A DNA stretch of 64,000 bases, taken from contig NZ_AP023055.1 in assembly GCF_019703835.1 (NCBI RefSeq), positions 1-64,000 on the forward strand, written 5' to 3'. Below, piece after piece: positions 7,887 through 15,688 of this stretch; positions within the stretch are counted from its first letter, which is position 1; each line of letters begins with the position of its first letter. The stretch is from Thaumasiovibrio subtropicus (lineage in GTDB: Bacteria; Pseudomonadota; Gammaproteobacteria; Enterobacterales; Vibrionaceae). The notes under the pieces are model-generated. The model searched no databases and was not told the origin of the DNA. It was given only the letters and a program-made list of their open reading frames with translations. Made by a program: the position numbers and the translations under genes.

Positions 7887-9053
7887 CTAATCAATGATAA
7901 TGTGCGGCAGATAGCGAGAGTAGTCTTGCGTCACTAAGGTACAGTCTTCACGTATTGACATACCTGCAGGTTCGTCATTGACCAACCAACTCCCAATCAA
8001 TGCGTAGTTATTGCCAAATTTTGGCAGCGGGTGGAACTGTTGGATAATCGCCCCTTCTTGGCCATAGGGGCCTTCGGTTTTCATCATCGACTGGCCTCCT
8101 CGCACTATCTCAATATTCGCGCCTTCGCGAGCAAAGAGAGGTTTAACGACATAGTCAGAGAGCGTTTTTGCTTGTGGGTCATCCGCAAAATAGGCGGGAA
8201 GCAGGTTAGGGTGGTTAGGAAACAATTTCCAAAGCATAGGTAAGAGTGCTTTATTGGAAATAACCGATTTCCAAAGAGGTTCTAACCAGTTGACCTTGCT
8301 CGAAGCAATGTGAGTCGAGAATTTCTCTTCAAACATGAATTCCCAAGGGTAAAGTTTGAAGAGCCAGCGAATGGGTCTGTCCCTGAGGTCAGTAAATTCG
8401 CCTAAGGTATTGATACCAATATCTTCGATAAAGACAAAAGCGGTATCAAGCCCCGCATCATCGGCGCAGTCTTGCATGTATTGCACTGTGCCTCTGTCTT
8501 CTTCCGTGTCTTTACAGCAAGCAAAATGGAGGGTTTGTCCGGGTTGGTGTTTAGCTAGCTCAGCAAAGCGAGCGATGAGTAAATCTTGTAGTAAGTTGAA
8601 CTGATCGCTATCACGACGCAGTTGGCCATTTTGAACGCAGTCTTCGAGCCAGAGCCACTGCCAAAAGCCCGTTTCGTATAGCGATGTTGGCGTGTCGGCA
8701 TTGTTCTCGTAGAGCTTTGCAGGCCCTGAACCATTGTAGGCAAAATCAAGTCGGGCATAGAGAGATGGGTCCTTACGCTGCCATGAATCCAAGATCGGCT
8801 GCCACATGGCTTCAGGTATGCAGAACTTGCGCATCAACTGCTCATCTCTCACTACTTTATCCACTACATCTAAACACATTTCATGTATTTCAGCGGTGGG
8901 TTCTTCAATGTCCTGTTCGATTTGCGCCAAGGTGAACTGATAATAAGCGCTTTCGTCCCAGTAAGGCTCTTCGTACATGGAGTGGAAGCCAAACCCATAT
9001 TCCGCAGCAAGGGTTTTCCAATGTGAGCGGGGTTTACTGTCGAGGCGGAGCAT
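7887..9053 (-). CDS. Glutathionylspermidine synthase-family ATP-grasp protein (YgiC/YjfC-like)
   Basis: The 388-residue product matches the GSP_synth family (PF03738), the ATP-grasp half of glutathionylspermidine synthase found alone in E. coli YgiC and YjfC. Recognisable pieces are DFAYNGSGPAKLYENNADTP (about 103-122), KDTEEDRGTV, KPLFAREGANIEI (ATP-binding lysine region near 310) and a C-terminal SWLVNDEPAGMSIRED. It lacks the N-terminal amidase half, so it should ligate an amine or amino acid to a carboxylate but not cleave glutathionylspermidine. The true product of these stand-alone proteins is not established. The start is ATG 9053. It is monocistronic with its own terminator. Confidence 0.88.
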   Translation of the reverse strand: MLRLDSKPRSHWKTLAAEYGFGFHSMYEEPYWDESAYYQFTLAQIEQDIEEPTAEIHEMCLDVVDKVVRDEQLMRKFCIPEAMWQPILDSWQRKDPSLYARLDFAYNGSGPAKLYENNADTPTSLYETGFWQWLWLEDCVQNGQLRRDSDQFNLLQDLLIARFAELAKHQPGQTLHFACCKDTEEDRGTVQYMQDCADDAGLDTAFVFIEDIGINTLGEFTDLRDRPIRWLFKLYPWEFMFEEKFSTHIASSKVNWLEPLWKSVISNKALLPMLWKLFPNHPNLLPAYFADDPQAKTLSDYVVKPLFAREGANIEIVRGGQSMMKTEGPYGQEGAIIQQFHPLPKFGNNYALIGSWLVNDEPAGMSIREDCTLVTQDYSRYLPHIIID

Positions 9054-9473
9054 AACGTCATTCCATTGTTTAAATTCGCAAAAATACTAACACAGTTCCC
9101 TATTGGCAGAACTTAATCTGGTTGCGATGTGCCGCATTTTTACACTGTAAATTACGATTTTCTAATAGGGGGAGTTAAGAGCGATAGAACGACCAAGACA
9201 GTGTTGAATCTTAACCTTGGGTCGAAAGATAGCGAAAATAGCGATGTAAGTGAGCGCCAATACATGGTTAGCATGAATAAGGCCAAGGTAATGATTTATT
9301 GATCTTAGTCGCTTAACAATTTGATGTTTTTGTCGTGCTGATCGTGGAAATTTGTTGGTACAGACACAATGGCATGATGCTTTGAGAGGTGTTTCGCAGA
9401 TGATGGCGAAAAAGTGTACCTAGGCATCGTGTAGCGCCATTATTAACAAAAAGCATGCTGAGTTGGAGTGAAA
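9054..9473. other. Intergenic region carrying a parS2 site
   Basis: About 420 bp separate divergent genes. It must contain promoters for both. I see one parS2 site (9138-9152) and no reading frame or clear hairpin. No further feature is supported. Confidence 0.6.
9138..9152. promoter_or_regulatory. parS2: parS2 partition site
   Basis: Bases 9139-9151 read TTTACACTGTAAA, a perfect parS2 core, in non-coding DNA. It is the third site in the first 9.2 kb. Confidence 0.87.
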
Positions 9474-9809
9474 ATGAAACGGTTCTGGGTGTTATCGATC
9501 TGTTTGTTGTTGATAACGGGGTGCTTGAGTAAACAGCTTCCTATCCACAGCTCGTCTATCGGGGGCTTGTCTGCACACGAGGTGCCCAATCAAACACAGA
9601 CGACTGTACGTATCACCGGTATTGTGATGGACAGTGGTTTCGTTCTTGTTGAACATGAGGTAACCCAAGAAGCGGATGCCTTAATCATAAAAGCGCAAAT
9701 CAGTGACGGTGTGGATGGGCGTCCCTCATTTGAAATTGATGTGGCGGTACCCGAGGGCGTATCCAGCGTTCGGTTTGGTTTAGACAAACGCGAAATTTGG
9801 ACGCGTTAA
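9474..9809 (+). CDS. Small lipoprotein, hypothetical
   Basis: The product is 111 residues from ATG 9474, which has GGAG five bases upstream; the GTG two codons earlier is less likely because it overlaps that GGAG. The N-terminus MKRFWVLSICLLLITGC is a lipoprotein signal with lipobox ITGC. The mature part (about 94 aa) is rich in beta-prone residues (TTVRITGIVMDSG, ALIIKAQISDG, FEIDVAVPEG), suggesting a small beta-sandwich in the periplasm. No family was recognised. It is monocistronic, with a strong terminator. Confidence 0.78.
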   Translation: MKRFWVLSICLLLITGCLSKQLPIHSSSIGGLSAHEVPNQTQTTVRITGIVMDSGFVLVEHEVTQEADALIIKAQISDGVDGRPSFEIDVAVPEGVSSVRFGLDKREIWTR

Positions 9810-9830
9810 CCCTCCAATAAATTATTGTGA

Positions 9831-9856
9831 AGAGCACCTACGAGGTGCTCTTTTTG
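9831..9856 (+). terminator. Terminator of the small lipoprotein gene
   Basis: AGAGCACCT and AGGTGCTCT form a 9-bp perfect stem with an ACG loop followed by TTTTT. Confidence 0.92.
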
Positions 9857-10025
9857 TATTGCCCCCCGCTTTCTGGCAGATTCATTGTGTTGATAAAAGT
9901 ATGATCAATCTCTGCTTTTCATTGATGATTCCCTATCGAGTGATTGAAGTTTGATTTAGGTTACTTCTGCATGCTTGAAGTGTGGCTTAGTATGTTTTTT
10001 TCAGAGAATCATAAGCGGAAATCCA

Positions 10026-12467
10026 ATGAAAAAAGCCTTTACTTTGGATGGCGGTTGGCAGCTGCAATCCCTGTCCGATCCAACACTGACAGCTCCGATT
10101 ACCTTACCGGGCGATGTACATTCTGCGTTACTTGATGCAGCTTTGATCCCGCACCCTTATTGGGGATGCAATGAGCGTGACGTTCAATGGGTTTCTGAAC
10201 ATGATTGGCAGGTCAGTCGTGAGTTTGAGGTTAGTGAAGATCTGCTGACGGCTTCGGCGATAGACCTGTGTTTGCAGATGGTCGATACCGTCGCTGACGT
10301 TTACATTAACAATACGCCAGTATTGGCTTGCCGCAATATGTTTCGCCTATACCAACAGGATGTTCGTTCGATGTTGGTGGCGGGTAAAAATCACATTCGT
10401 ATCGTCTTTAAGCGTGCAGATTTGGAAGCGGCAGAACGTGCCTCTGCGCTTCCTTTTCCCGTCCCTTGGGCCGTAGGCAATAACCAAGTCCCTCATATGA
10501 ACACCTTGCGAAAAACCCAATGTCATGCGGGGTGGGATTGGGGCATTTGCTTAATTGCTGCTGGCATTTATGAGTCGATTGCGTTGATACCTCGTCAACA
10601 GTGTCGATTGCAAAACACGACGACGACACAAACTTGGACAGAGGATGCTTGTCGGCTCGATATCGCCATTGAAGCTACCTTGCTGGCAGAGAGCCCGGTA
10701 GCGGTGGAAGTGTCGTTGACATCACCAGCAGGGGAACGAATTATCACGACGGGGACGCTCACGGGTGAGACCCTTCGCGTGAGTTTGGATATCGATTCAC
10801 CTTGTCGATGGTGGCCTGCTGGTTATGGCGAACAACCCCTCTATACCTTGTGTGTTTCAGCGGATGGACAACAGATTGAAAAGCGCATTGGCTTGCGTGA
10901 GCTCGTGTTAGAGACGCTGGATGATGAGGTGGGGCAGTCGATGACGTTTGTTGTTAACGGCGTTCCCATTATGGCAAAAGGCGCGAACTGGATTCCATTG
11001 GATGCAATGCCTGGCACACACTCGCCTGAACGATACCGCCAGCTTCTCGAAGATGCGGTAGACGCAAACATGAACATGATCCGAGTTTGGGGGGGCGGTA
11101 TGTATGAAAGAGACTGCTTCTATCAGCTTTGTGATGAGTTAGGTTTGCTGGTATGGCAAGACTTGATGTTTGCTTGTGCGCTGTATCCTTCGACAGACGC
11201 GTTTCTTGATGATGTTGAGCTTGAAGTGGTTGATCAGGTTCGGCGTTTGCGGGATCACGCCTCGCTTGCACTTTGGTGTGGGGACAATGAAGTGATTGGC
11301 GCGATCGGCTGGTATCCTGAATCGCGACAAAACCGCGAAAAGTATGTCGTGAACTATGATCGATTAAATCGCGTGCTTGAACAAGCCGTAAGGCGAGAAG
11401 ATCCAAGTCGCCGCTTTTGGGCGAGTTCCCCTTGTAATGGTGAGCTTGATTTTGGTGATGCATGGCATGATGACAACAAGGGTGATATGCACTTTTGGGA
11501 TGTATGGCATTCTGGGAAGTCGTTGGATGCGTACCATTCCATTAAACCCCGCTTTTGCAGTGAGTTTGGTTATCAATCATGGCCATCGCTACCGACGGTG
11601 AAAACGTTCGCTGAACAAGAAGATTGGAATGTCACCTCGCCAACATTCGAGCAGCACCAGAAAAATGGCCGTGGAAACAGCATTATTACTGAAATGTTCA
11701 CGCGATACTTCCGATTCCCAGCAAGCTTTGCCCAAATGCTCTATTTAAGTCAGGTGCAACAGGCGTTGGCGATCAAAACGGCCAGTGAGTATTGGCGAGC
11801 CAATAAGCCAATTTGTCGGGGTATTCTCTATTGGCAGCTAAATGATTGTTGGCCAGTCAGTTCTTGGTCGAGCATTGAATATACTGGGCGATGGAAGCAG
11901 CTTCACTACCATGCTAAACGTTTCTTTGCGCCGCAACTCGCCACCTTTGTGAGTGATGAGCAAGGGGTGCGAGTGCAACTCGTTAACGATGCGAAGGAGG
12001 CCGTATCTTGTCATGGTGTGGTGCGCCATATTGATTGGCATGGTGTGTGTCGCAAAGAGTGGCGAGTTGACGTTGACGTGGCTGCGGATGGCAATGAAAC
12101 CGTGTGGCAGTGTGATACCGCGCAACGAGAAGCAAATCTGGGACAAGGCTTTTATCATGTCACATTGCAGTGTGACGATGAGCATATTGAAAACACCTGG
12201 TTTGATTCGCTCTTTAAGCAGCTGCCGCTGGTAAAGACAGAGGTTTTCGCAACCGTGCGCGAGACGGAGCAGGGGGTTGAGGTTACGCTGACCGCAGACA
12301 GTCCCGCATTTTTTGTTACGCTTGAATCAGAGTATACCGGTCGCTTCAGCGACAACAGTGTCACCTTACTTCCCAATGAACCCAAAGTACTCACCTATCA
12401 TGGCCCAGAAAGTGCGGAAGCTTTGCAGGCTTCTTTAGCGGTTTATCACCTCGCAGCAAGTTATTGA
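10026..12467 (+). CDS. Beta-mannosidase, glycoside hydrolase family 2
   Basis: The enzyme hydrolyses terminal beta-D-mannose residues of mannosides and mannan oligosaccharides (EC 3.2.1.25). The ATG at 10026 (GCGGAAA upstream, MKKAFTLDGGWQL) gives 813 residues, normal for bacterial GH2 beta-mannosidases; the frame runs 17 codons further upstream. The order is a sugar-binding jelly roll (1-190, with TQCHAGWDWG), an Ig-like domain (about 190-300), and a TIM barrel. The acid/base Glu422 is in WCGDNEV and the nucleophile Glu513 in CSEFGYQSWPS. IRVWGGGMYE and WQLNDCWPVSSW are family hallmarks. There is no signal peptide, so it is cytoplasmic and needs imported oligosaccharides; no transporter is adjacent. 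Confidence 0.93.
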   Translation: MKKAFTLDGGWQLQSLSDPTLTAPITLPGDVHSALLDAALIPHPYWGCNERDVQWVSEHDWQVSREFEVSEDLLTASAIDLCLQMVDTVADVYINNTPVLACRNMFRLYQQDVRSMLVAGKNHIRIVFKRADLEAAERASALPFPVPWAVGNNQVPHMNTLRKTQCHAGWDWGICLIAAGIYESIALIPRQQCRLQNTTTTQTWTEDACRLDIAIEATLLAESPVAVEVSLTSPAGERIITTGTLTGETLRVSLDIDSPCRWWPAGYGEQPLYTLCVSADGQQIEKRIGLRELVLETLDDEVGQSMTFVVNGVPIMAKGANWIPLDAMPGTHSPERYRQLLEDAVDANMNMIRVWGGGMYERDCFYQLCDELGLLVWQDLMFACALYPSTDAFLDDVELEVVDQVRRLRDHASLALWCGDNEVIGAIGWYPESRQNREKYVVNYDRLNRVLEQAVRREDPSRRFWASSPCNGELDFGDAWHDDNKGDMHFWDVWHSGKSLDAYHSIKPRFCSEFGYQSWPSLPTVKTFAEQEDWNVTSPTFEQHQKNGRGNSIITEMFTRYFRFPASFAQMLYLSQVQQALAIKTASEYWRANKPICRGILYWQLNDCWPVSSWSSIEYTGRWKQLHYHAKRFFAPQLATFVSDEQGVRVQLVNDAKEAVSCHGVVRHIDWHGVCRKEWRVDVDVAADGNETVWQCDTAQREANLGQGFYHVTLQCDDEHIENTWFDSLFKQLPLVKTEVFATVRETEQGVEVTLTADSPAFFVTLESEYTGRFSDNSVTLLPNEPKVLTYHGPESAEALQASLAVYHLAASY

Positions 12468-12471
12468 GTCA

Positions 12472-12501
12472 GTGCTCTCTGCGCACGTTGGCAGAGAGCA
12501 C
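12472..12501 (+). terminator. Hairpin after the beta-mannosidase gene
   Basis: GTGCTCTCTGC and GCAGAGAGCAC make a perfect 11-bp stem with an 8-base loop. There is no T run, so termination may be weak or the hairpin may protect the mRNA 3' end. Confidence 0.65.
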
Positions 12502-12536
12502 GGCTAACTAGACTTAAGTCACCTTATGGTGCTTTT

Positions 12537-13421
12537 TCAGCGAGAATGTTGGTGAATGAACTGTTTAACCATCTCAGTGAATGCGTCAGGCTCTTCGTAG
12601 CTTGGCGTATGGCCACTGTGTAGGAATAAGTGGGTTTGTATTGATGAAAAATGGGTTAAGTAGGGTCTCCAGCTTGCTGGTGGCGCAATACTGTAATCAT
12701 GTTTACCCAACATCAGTAACGTTGGAACGGTAAACGCTGTCGCGTATTCCTTTATCTCAAAATCTGCAAATACCTCTCCCCATAACTGATCAAACAAGCC
12801 CGTATGGGTAATGACGCCTGTCCAAAGTGAAATTTCGTCAAACTGATAATCTCGCCATCGCATTGCGCCTAGCCGTCGACACAAATGGGCAAACTTGCGC
12901 TCTGGCTGTTGAAGTATGTCTGCCTCCAGCAACGCATATTGCTGTTCAAAATGGGCTTTGCGGTGATGATCGGCTTCTTGTTGCCATCGCGCCATCATTT
13001 TAGCTTGCATACTCGCGCCAAGATGGGGTGATAGACCGCAAAGCAAAAGATGGCTAACGCGATTTGGATAACGATGAGCAAAATCGATAGCCATATAACC
13101 GTGCCCTGAATGCCCCAATAGTGTGGGGCGATCTAAGGCAAGTTGGTCGAAAAAACCAAGTAAATCGGCGCTGATCGCTGCGAGGGTTATCGCCTCTGCT
13201 ACTTGCACAGTGCTATGCACATCGTCAGGATCAGTTTCGATGGGGAGCTTGGGGGCGAAACCGCGGTGGTCGATAAAGTAACAGGTGAAGTGCGCGCGCA
13301 ATTTTGCTGGGATCACGCGTTGATAGTAGGTAGCGCTGCCAATCACGACCAGCGCAGGGCCTGTGCCGTCGATGACACAGTGAAGCAGATAGCCATTGCT
13401 ATCAAAAGTATGAGTTTGCAT
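12537..13421 (-). CDS. Alpha/beta hydrolase
   Basis: A 294-residue alpha/beta hydrolase-fold protein from ATG 13421 (MQTHTFDSNGYLL); the frame extends 11 codons upstream without better support. The nucleophile elbow is GHSGHG (Ser about 114), the acid lies in LGKHDYS and the catalytic histidine in HSGHTPSYEEP. The cap region (about 135-205) is helical. No signal peptide is visible, so it should act in the cytoplasm. The GHSGHG elbow and SGHTPSYE ending are typical of proline-iminopeptidase or lactonase-like relatives, but the substrate is open. Confidence 0.82.
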   Translation of the reverse strand: MQTHTFDSNGYLLHCVIDGTGPALVVIGSATYYQRVIPAKLRAHFTCYFIDHRGFAPKLPIETDPDDVHSTVQVAEAITLAAISADLLGFFDQLALDRPTLLGHSGHGYMAIDFAHRYPNRVSHLLLCGLSPHLGASMQAKMMARWQQEADHHRKAHFEQQYALLEADILQQPERKFAHLCRRLGAMRWRDYQFDEISLWTGVITHTGLFDQLWGEVFADFEIKEYATAFTVPTLLMLGKHDYSIAPPASWRPYLTHFSSIQTHLFLHSGHTPSYEEPDAFTEMVKQFIHQHSR

Positions 13422-13601
13422 ATCATTGATCTCTGATTTTACACAACAAAACAACTAGGCAATCTAGATGACTAGTTTGGTCGTGTGAAAATAAACATTC
13501 CTCGCCAATAGTGGCGAACGCGTTGGTATGAGGAATGAAGCTCGTCAATGAATGCGTTTCATCTTTGCCTGTCGATTGATAGGGGAATGGGACGAGTATA
13601 A

Positions 13602-13633
13602 AACGGCAGGACTGCAAACTGCAAACCTGCCGA
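13602..13633 (-). terminator. Terminator of the serine hydrolase gene
   Basis: CGGCAGG and CCTGCCG flank a 15-base loop. On the minus strand the stem is followed by TTTTA, just past the stop at 13639. Confidence 0.7.
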
Positions 13634-13638
13634 GGTGA

Positions 13639-14862
13639 TTATTCTGGTGAAGATTTGGCGGCTAAGATCTTAAAAAGGATATCTTGGCTATGTTGAGAAA
13701 AAGCGTTGTAGTCACCCGCATAGATAGTGACTACAAGTTCATGATCGGGAAGAATATAGAGGCGTTGATTGCCATTGCCTACGCCAGCAATAATGCGCTG
13801 TTTTTGCGGTGTTTGCGCTAAGTCGGTATCGCCAATCCACCATTGGTAGCCGTAACCCCACATACCATTGTCGCTCCAATCGCCGACATGAGAAACGGTG
13901 CGTTGACTCGATGCAGCCAACCATTCTGGATCAATAACCTGTTGTCCTAACCATTGACCATCATCGAGAAACAGTTGACCCAACTTGGTTAAGTCGCGCG
14001 CCGTGAGACGTAATCCTGATGCCGCCGCGGGATTGTTTGGTTTCCATGTGTTGCTCCCAAGCCATTCATAGTTCGTGATACCTAAGGGACCAAAAAGGAC
14101 TTCTTCTGCGTACTCATCGATCGTTTTTCCGGTTTTTTCTGAGATGATGCTGGCTAAAACTTGTGTGGTGCCACCGCTGTAATACCACATTCTACCGGGA
14201 AAATAGACGACCGGGCGAGAGACGACAAATTGGGCTGGGTCACGTTGGCGATAAAGGCGAATTTCATCGTTTTTGCCGCTGGTATAAGGCTCTGTCATCT
14301 CATACCATTGCAAGCCTGTAGTCATGGTTAAGGTGTGCTCTAACGTAATATCGAGTTTATCGTTGTCAAACTGGATCCAAGGCAAAAAAGTGTTAAGCGG
14401 TGTCGCAACAAAGTGATCAACACCATGTTGAGTTATCTCATCTTGGAATGCCTGTCCAACCAGTAAACTGGTTACACTCTTGGAAATGGATCGCACATCG
14501 TGAAGGCTATTTAAGTCAAAGTAGCGTTGGCCTATATCACGCCCCCAGCGTTGATCTGAGCCAGAAAAATAGCGCTCAAAAACCAGTTTGCCCTTGTGTG
14601 CAATCAATACAGCATGGGTGTTCCCATAGCGGTTATTAGCGATATCTTGGACTAAGGTGTCGAGCTGAGCAGGGTCAAAGCCGACTCTATCTGCGGTATC
14701 AACGGGCCAGTCTGTGGCAACGTTAGGCTGCCAGTCTTTTGATGTGACGTCGGTTTGCTGAGTGGTATTGCAGCCGGCAAGTGCGCAGCAAAGACTGAAT
14801 ATCGTCAGGGTGCGAAATAATACCGAGAGACGAGACATAGCAAAGCCGGTTTGGAAAGGCAT
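13639..14862 (-). CDS. Serine hydrolase lipoprotein, beta-lactamase class C fold (family S12)
   Basis: The 407-residue product from ATG 14862 (AAGGAG seven bases upstream) carries a lipoprotein signal ending in ALAGC. The reading frame continues 45 codons upstream but has no ribosome site there. The S12 nucleophile motif SISK (SxxK) lies about 40% in, YYSGG occupies the place of the YxN triad, and a WW/YGYQWW segment lies near the C-terminus. This group (PF00144) includes penicillin-binding-protein-like esterases and D-amino-acid peptidases; resistance to beta-lactams should not be assumed. Probable location is the periplasmic face of a membrane. Confidence 0.87.
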   Translation of the reverse strand: MPFQTGFAMSRLSVLFRTLTIFSLCCALAGCNTTQQTDVTSKDWQPNVATDWPVDTADRVGFDPAQLDTLVQDIANNRYGNTHAVLIAHKGKLVFERYFSGSDQRWGRDIGQRYFDLNSLHDVRSISKSVTSLLVGQAFQDEITQHGVDHFVATPLNTFLPWIQFDNDKLDITLEHTLTMTTGLQWYEMTEPYTSGKNDEIRLYRQRDPAQFVVSRPVVYFPGRMWYYSGGTTQVLASIISEKTGKTIDEYAEEVLFGPLGITNYEWLGSNTWKPNNPAAASGLRLTARDLTKLGQLFLDDGQWLGQQVIDPEWLAASSQRTVSHVGDWSDNGMWGYGYQWWIGDTDLAQTPQKQRIIAGVGNGNQRLYILPDHELVVTIYAGDYNAFSQHSQDILFKILAAKSSPE

Positions 14863-15061
14863 AGCGCGACTCCTTGATTGATAGTGAAATCCAAATGTTT
14901 TTTGGGGCTTTAAGCTCAGTGCCGTAGAGTAAGATAATTCGGGGGAAGAATACTGTGCAGCGAATGCGGTGTGTTCAAAATATGCGAAACACCGCACTGA
15001 TTTTATGTATTGGTATGATGGTTAATGTGACACCACCCCCATTGAGCCATGGGGGGAAGGC

Positions 15062-15529
15062 CTAGTCGATGATCTCAGTGACCACCTCGGTTTTGACCGA
15101 GTTGGCAATAAAGCAGTGTTCGTGGGCCAGATGATGCATTTTTTCAAGTTGCTCTCGGGTTGGTTGCATGTCGCCACTAAAGAGAATCTGGGGGCGAAGT
15201 GTTACCCTTGATATCCACTCTTTTCCCTCCTGGTTCGCTTCCAGCACCCCGATAGCCTCATCGACATAGCTATCGATGACATACTTTCTTTTCGCTGCGA
15301 TAGAGAGAAAAACAAGCATGTGGCAGCTAGAGAGAGACGCAATAAAGGCCTCTTCTGGGTCGACATTTTCTTCTACAGAGAAAGGCAGTGGGACAACATG
15401 CGGCGATGAGGAGGCCGGTATGCTGACGCCACCATCAAACTCCCATGTATGGCCTCGACTATATTGATTATCGCTGAACGGTTCAGATGCCTTGCGTTGC
15501 CAACGAATTGTTGCACCATGGTTTGCCAT
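15062..15529 (-). CDS. OsmC-family peroxiredoxin-like protein
   Basis: The 155-residue product has OsmC-family landmarks: the strand-rich N-terminus with FDGGVSIPASSSP, the motif DPEEAFIASLSSCHMLVF carrying the first redox cysteine (about residue 69), and a second conserved cysteine in AHEHCFIANSV (about 139). OsmC/Ohr proteins reduce organic hydroperoxides with these two cysteines, in the cytoplasm, using lipoyl-type thiols. The sequence is closer to the YhfA/OsmC-like branch than to Ohr. The ATG at 15529 has AAGGAG six bases upstream. Confidence 0.9.
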   Translation of the reverse strand: MANHGATIRWQRKASEPFSDNQYSRGHTWEFDGGVSIPASSSPHVVPLPFSVEENVDPEEAFIASLSSCHMLVFLSIAAKRKYVIDSYVDEAIGVLEANQEGKEWISRVTLRPQILFSGDMQPTREQLEKMHHLAHEHCFIANSVKTEVVTEIID

Positions 15530-15688
15530 TGCACACTCCTTGTATCAACTCACATAACAGATTGAATTGCGGTTTATCCTGATGAGAACAAACGCGATGT
15601 AGAGCAGCGAGTATAGCCTGCTAGGGCGGAAATAAAACCCACCAATGGTTGGGTTATTGGGTGAGGTGACTTGAGTAAGGAATACGGA

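Noticed and set aside
10969-11463. 164-codon minus-strand frame
   Set aside because: It lies antisense within the beta-mannosidase barrel domain and has a low-complexity, unfamily-like sequence.
13639-14862. Class C beta-lactamase (AmpC) resistance gene
   Set aside because: It has the S12 SxxK motif but is a lipoprotein with a different length and lacks the AmpC YxN/KTG context; an esterase or peptidase role is as likely.
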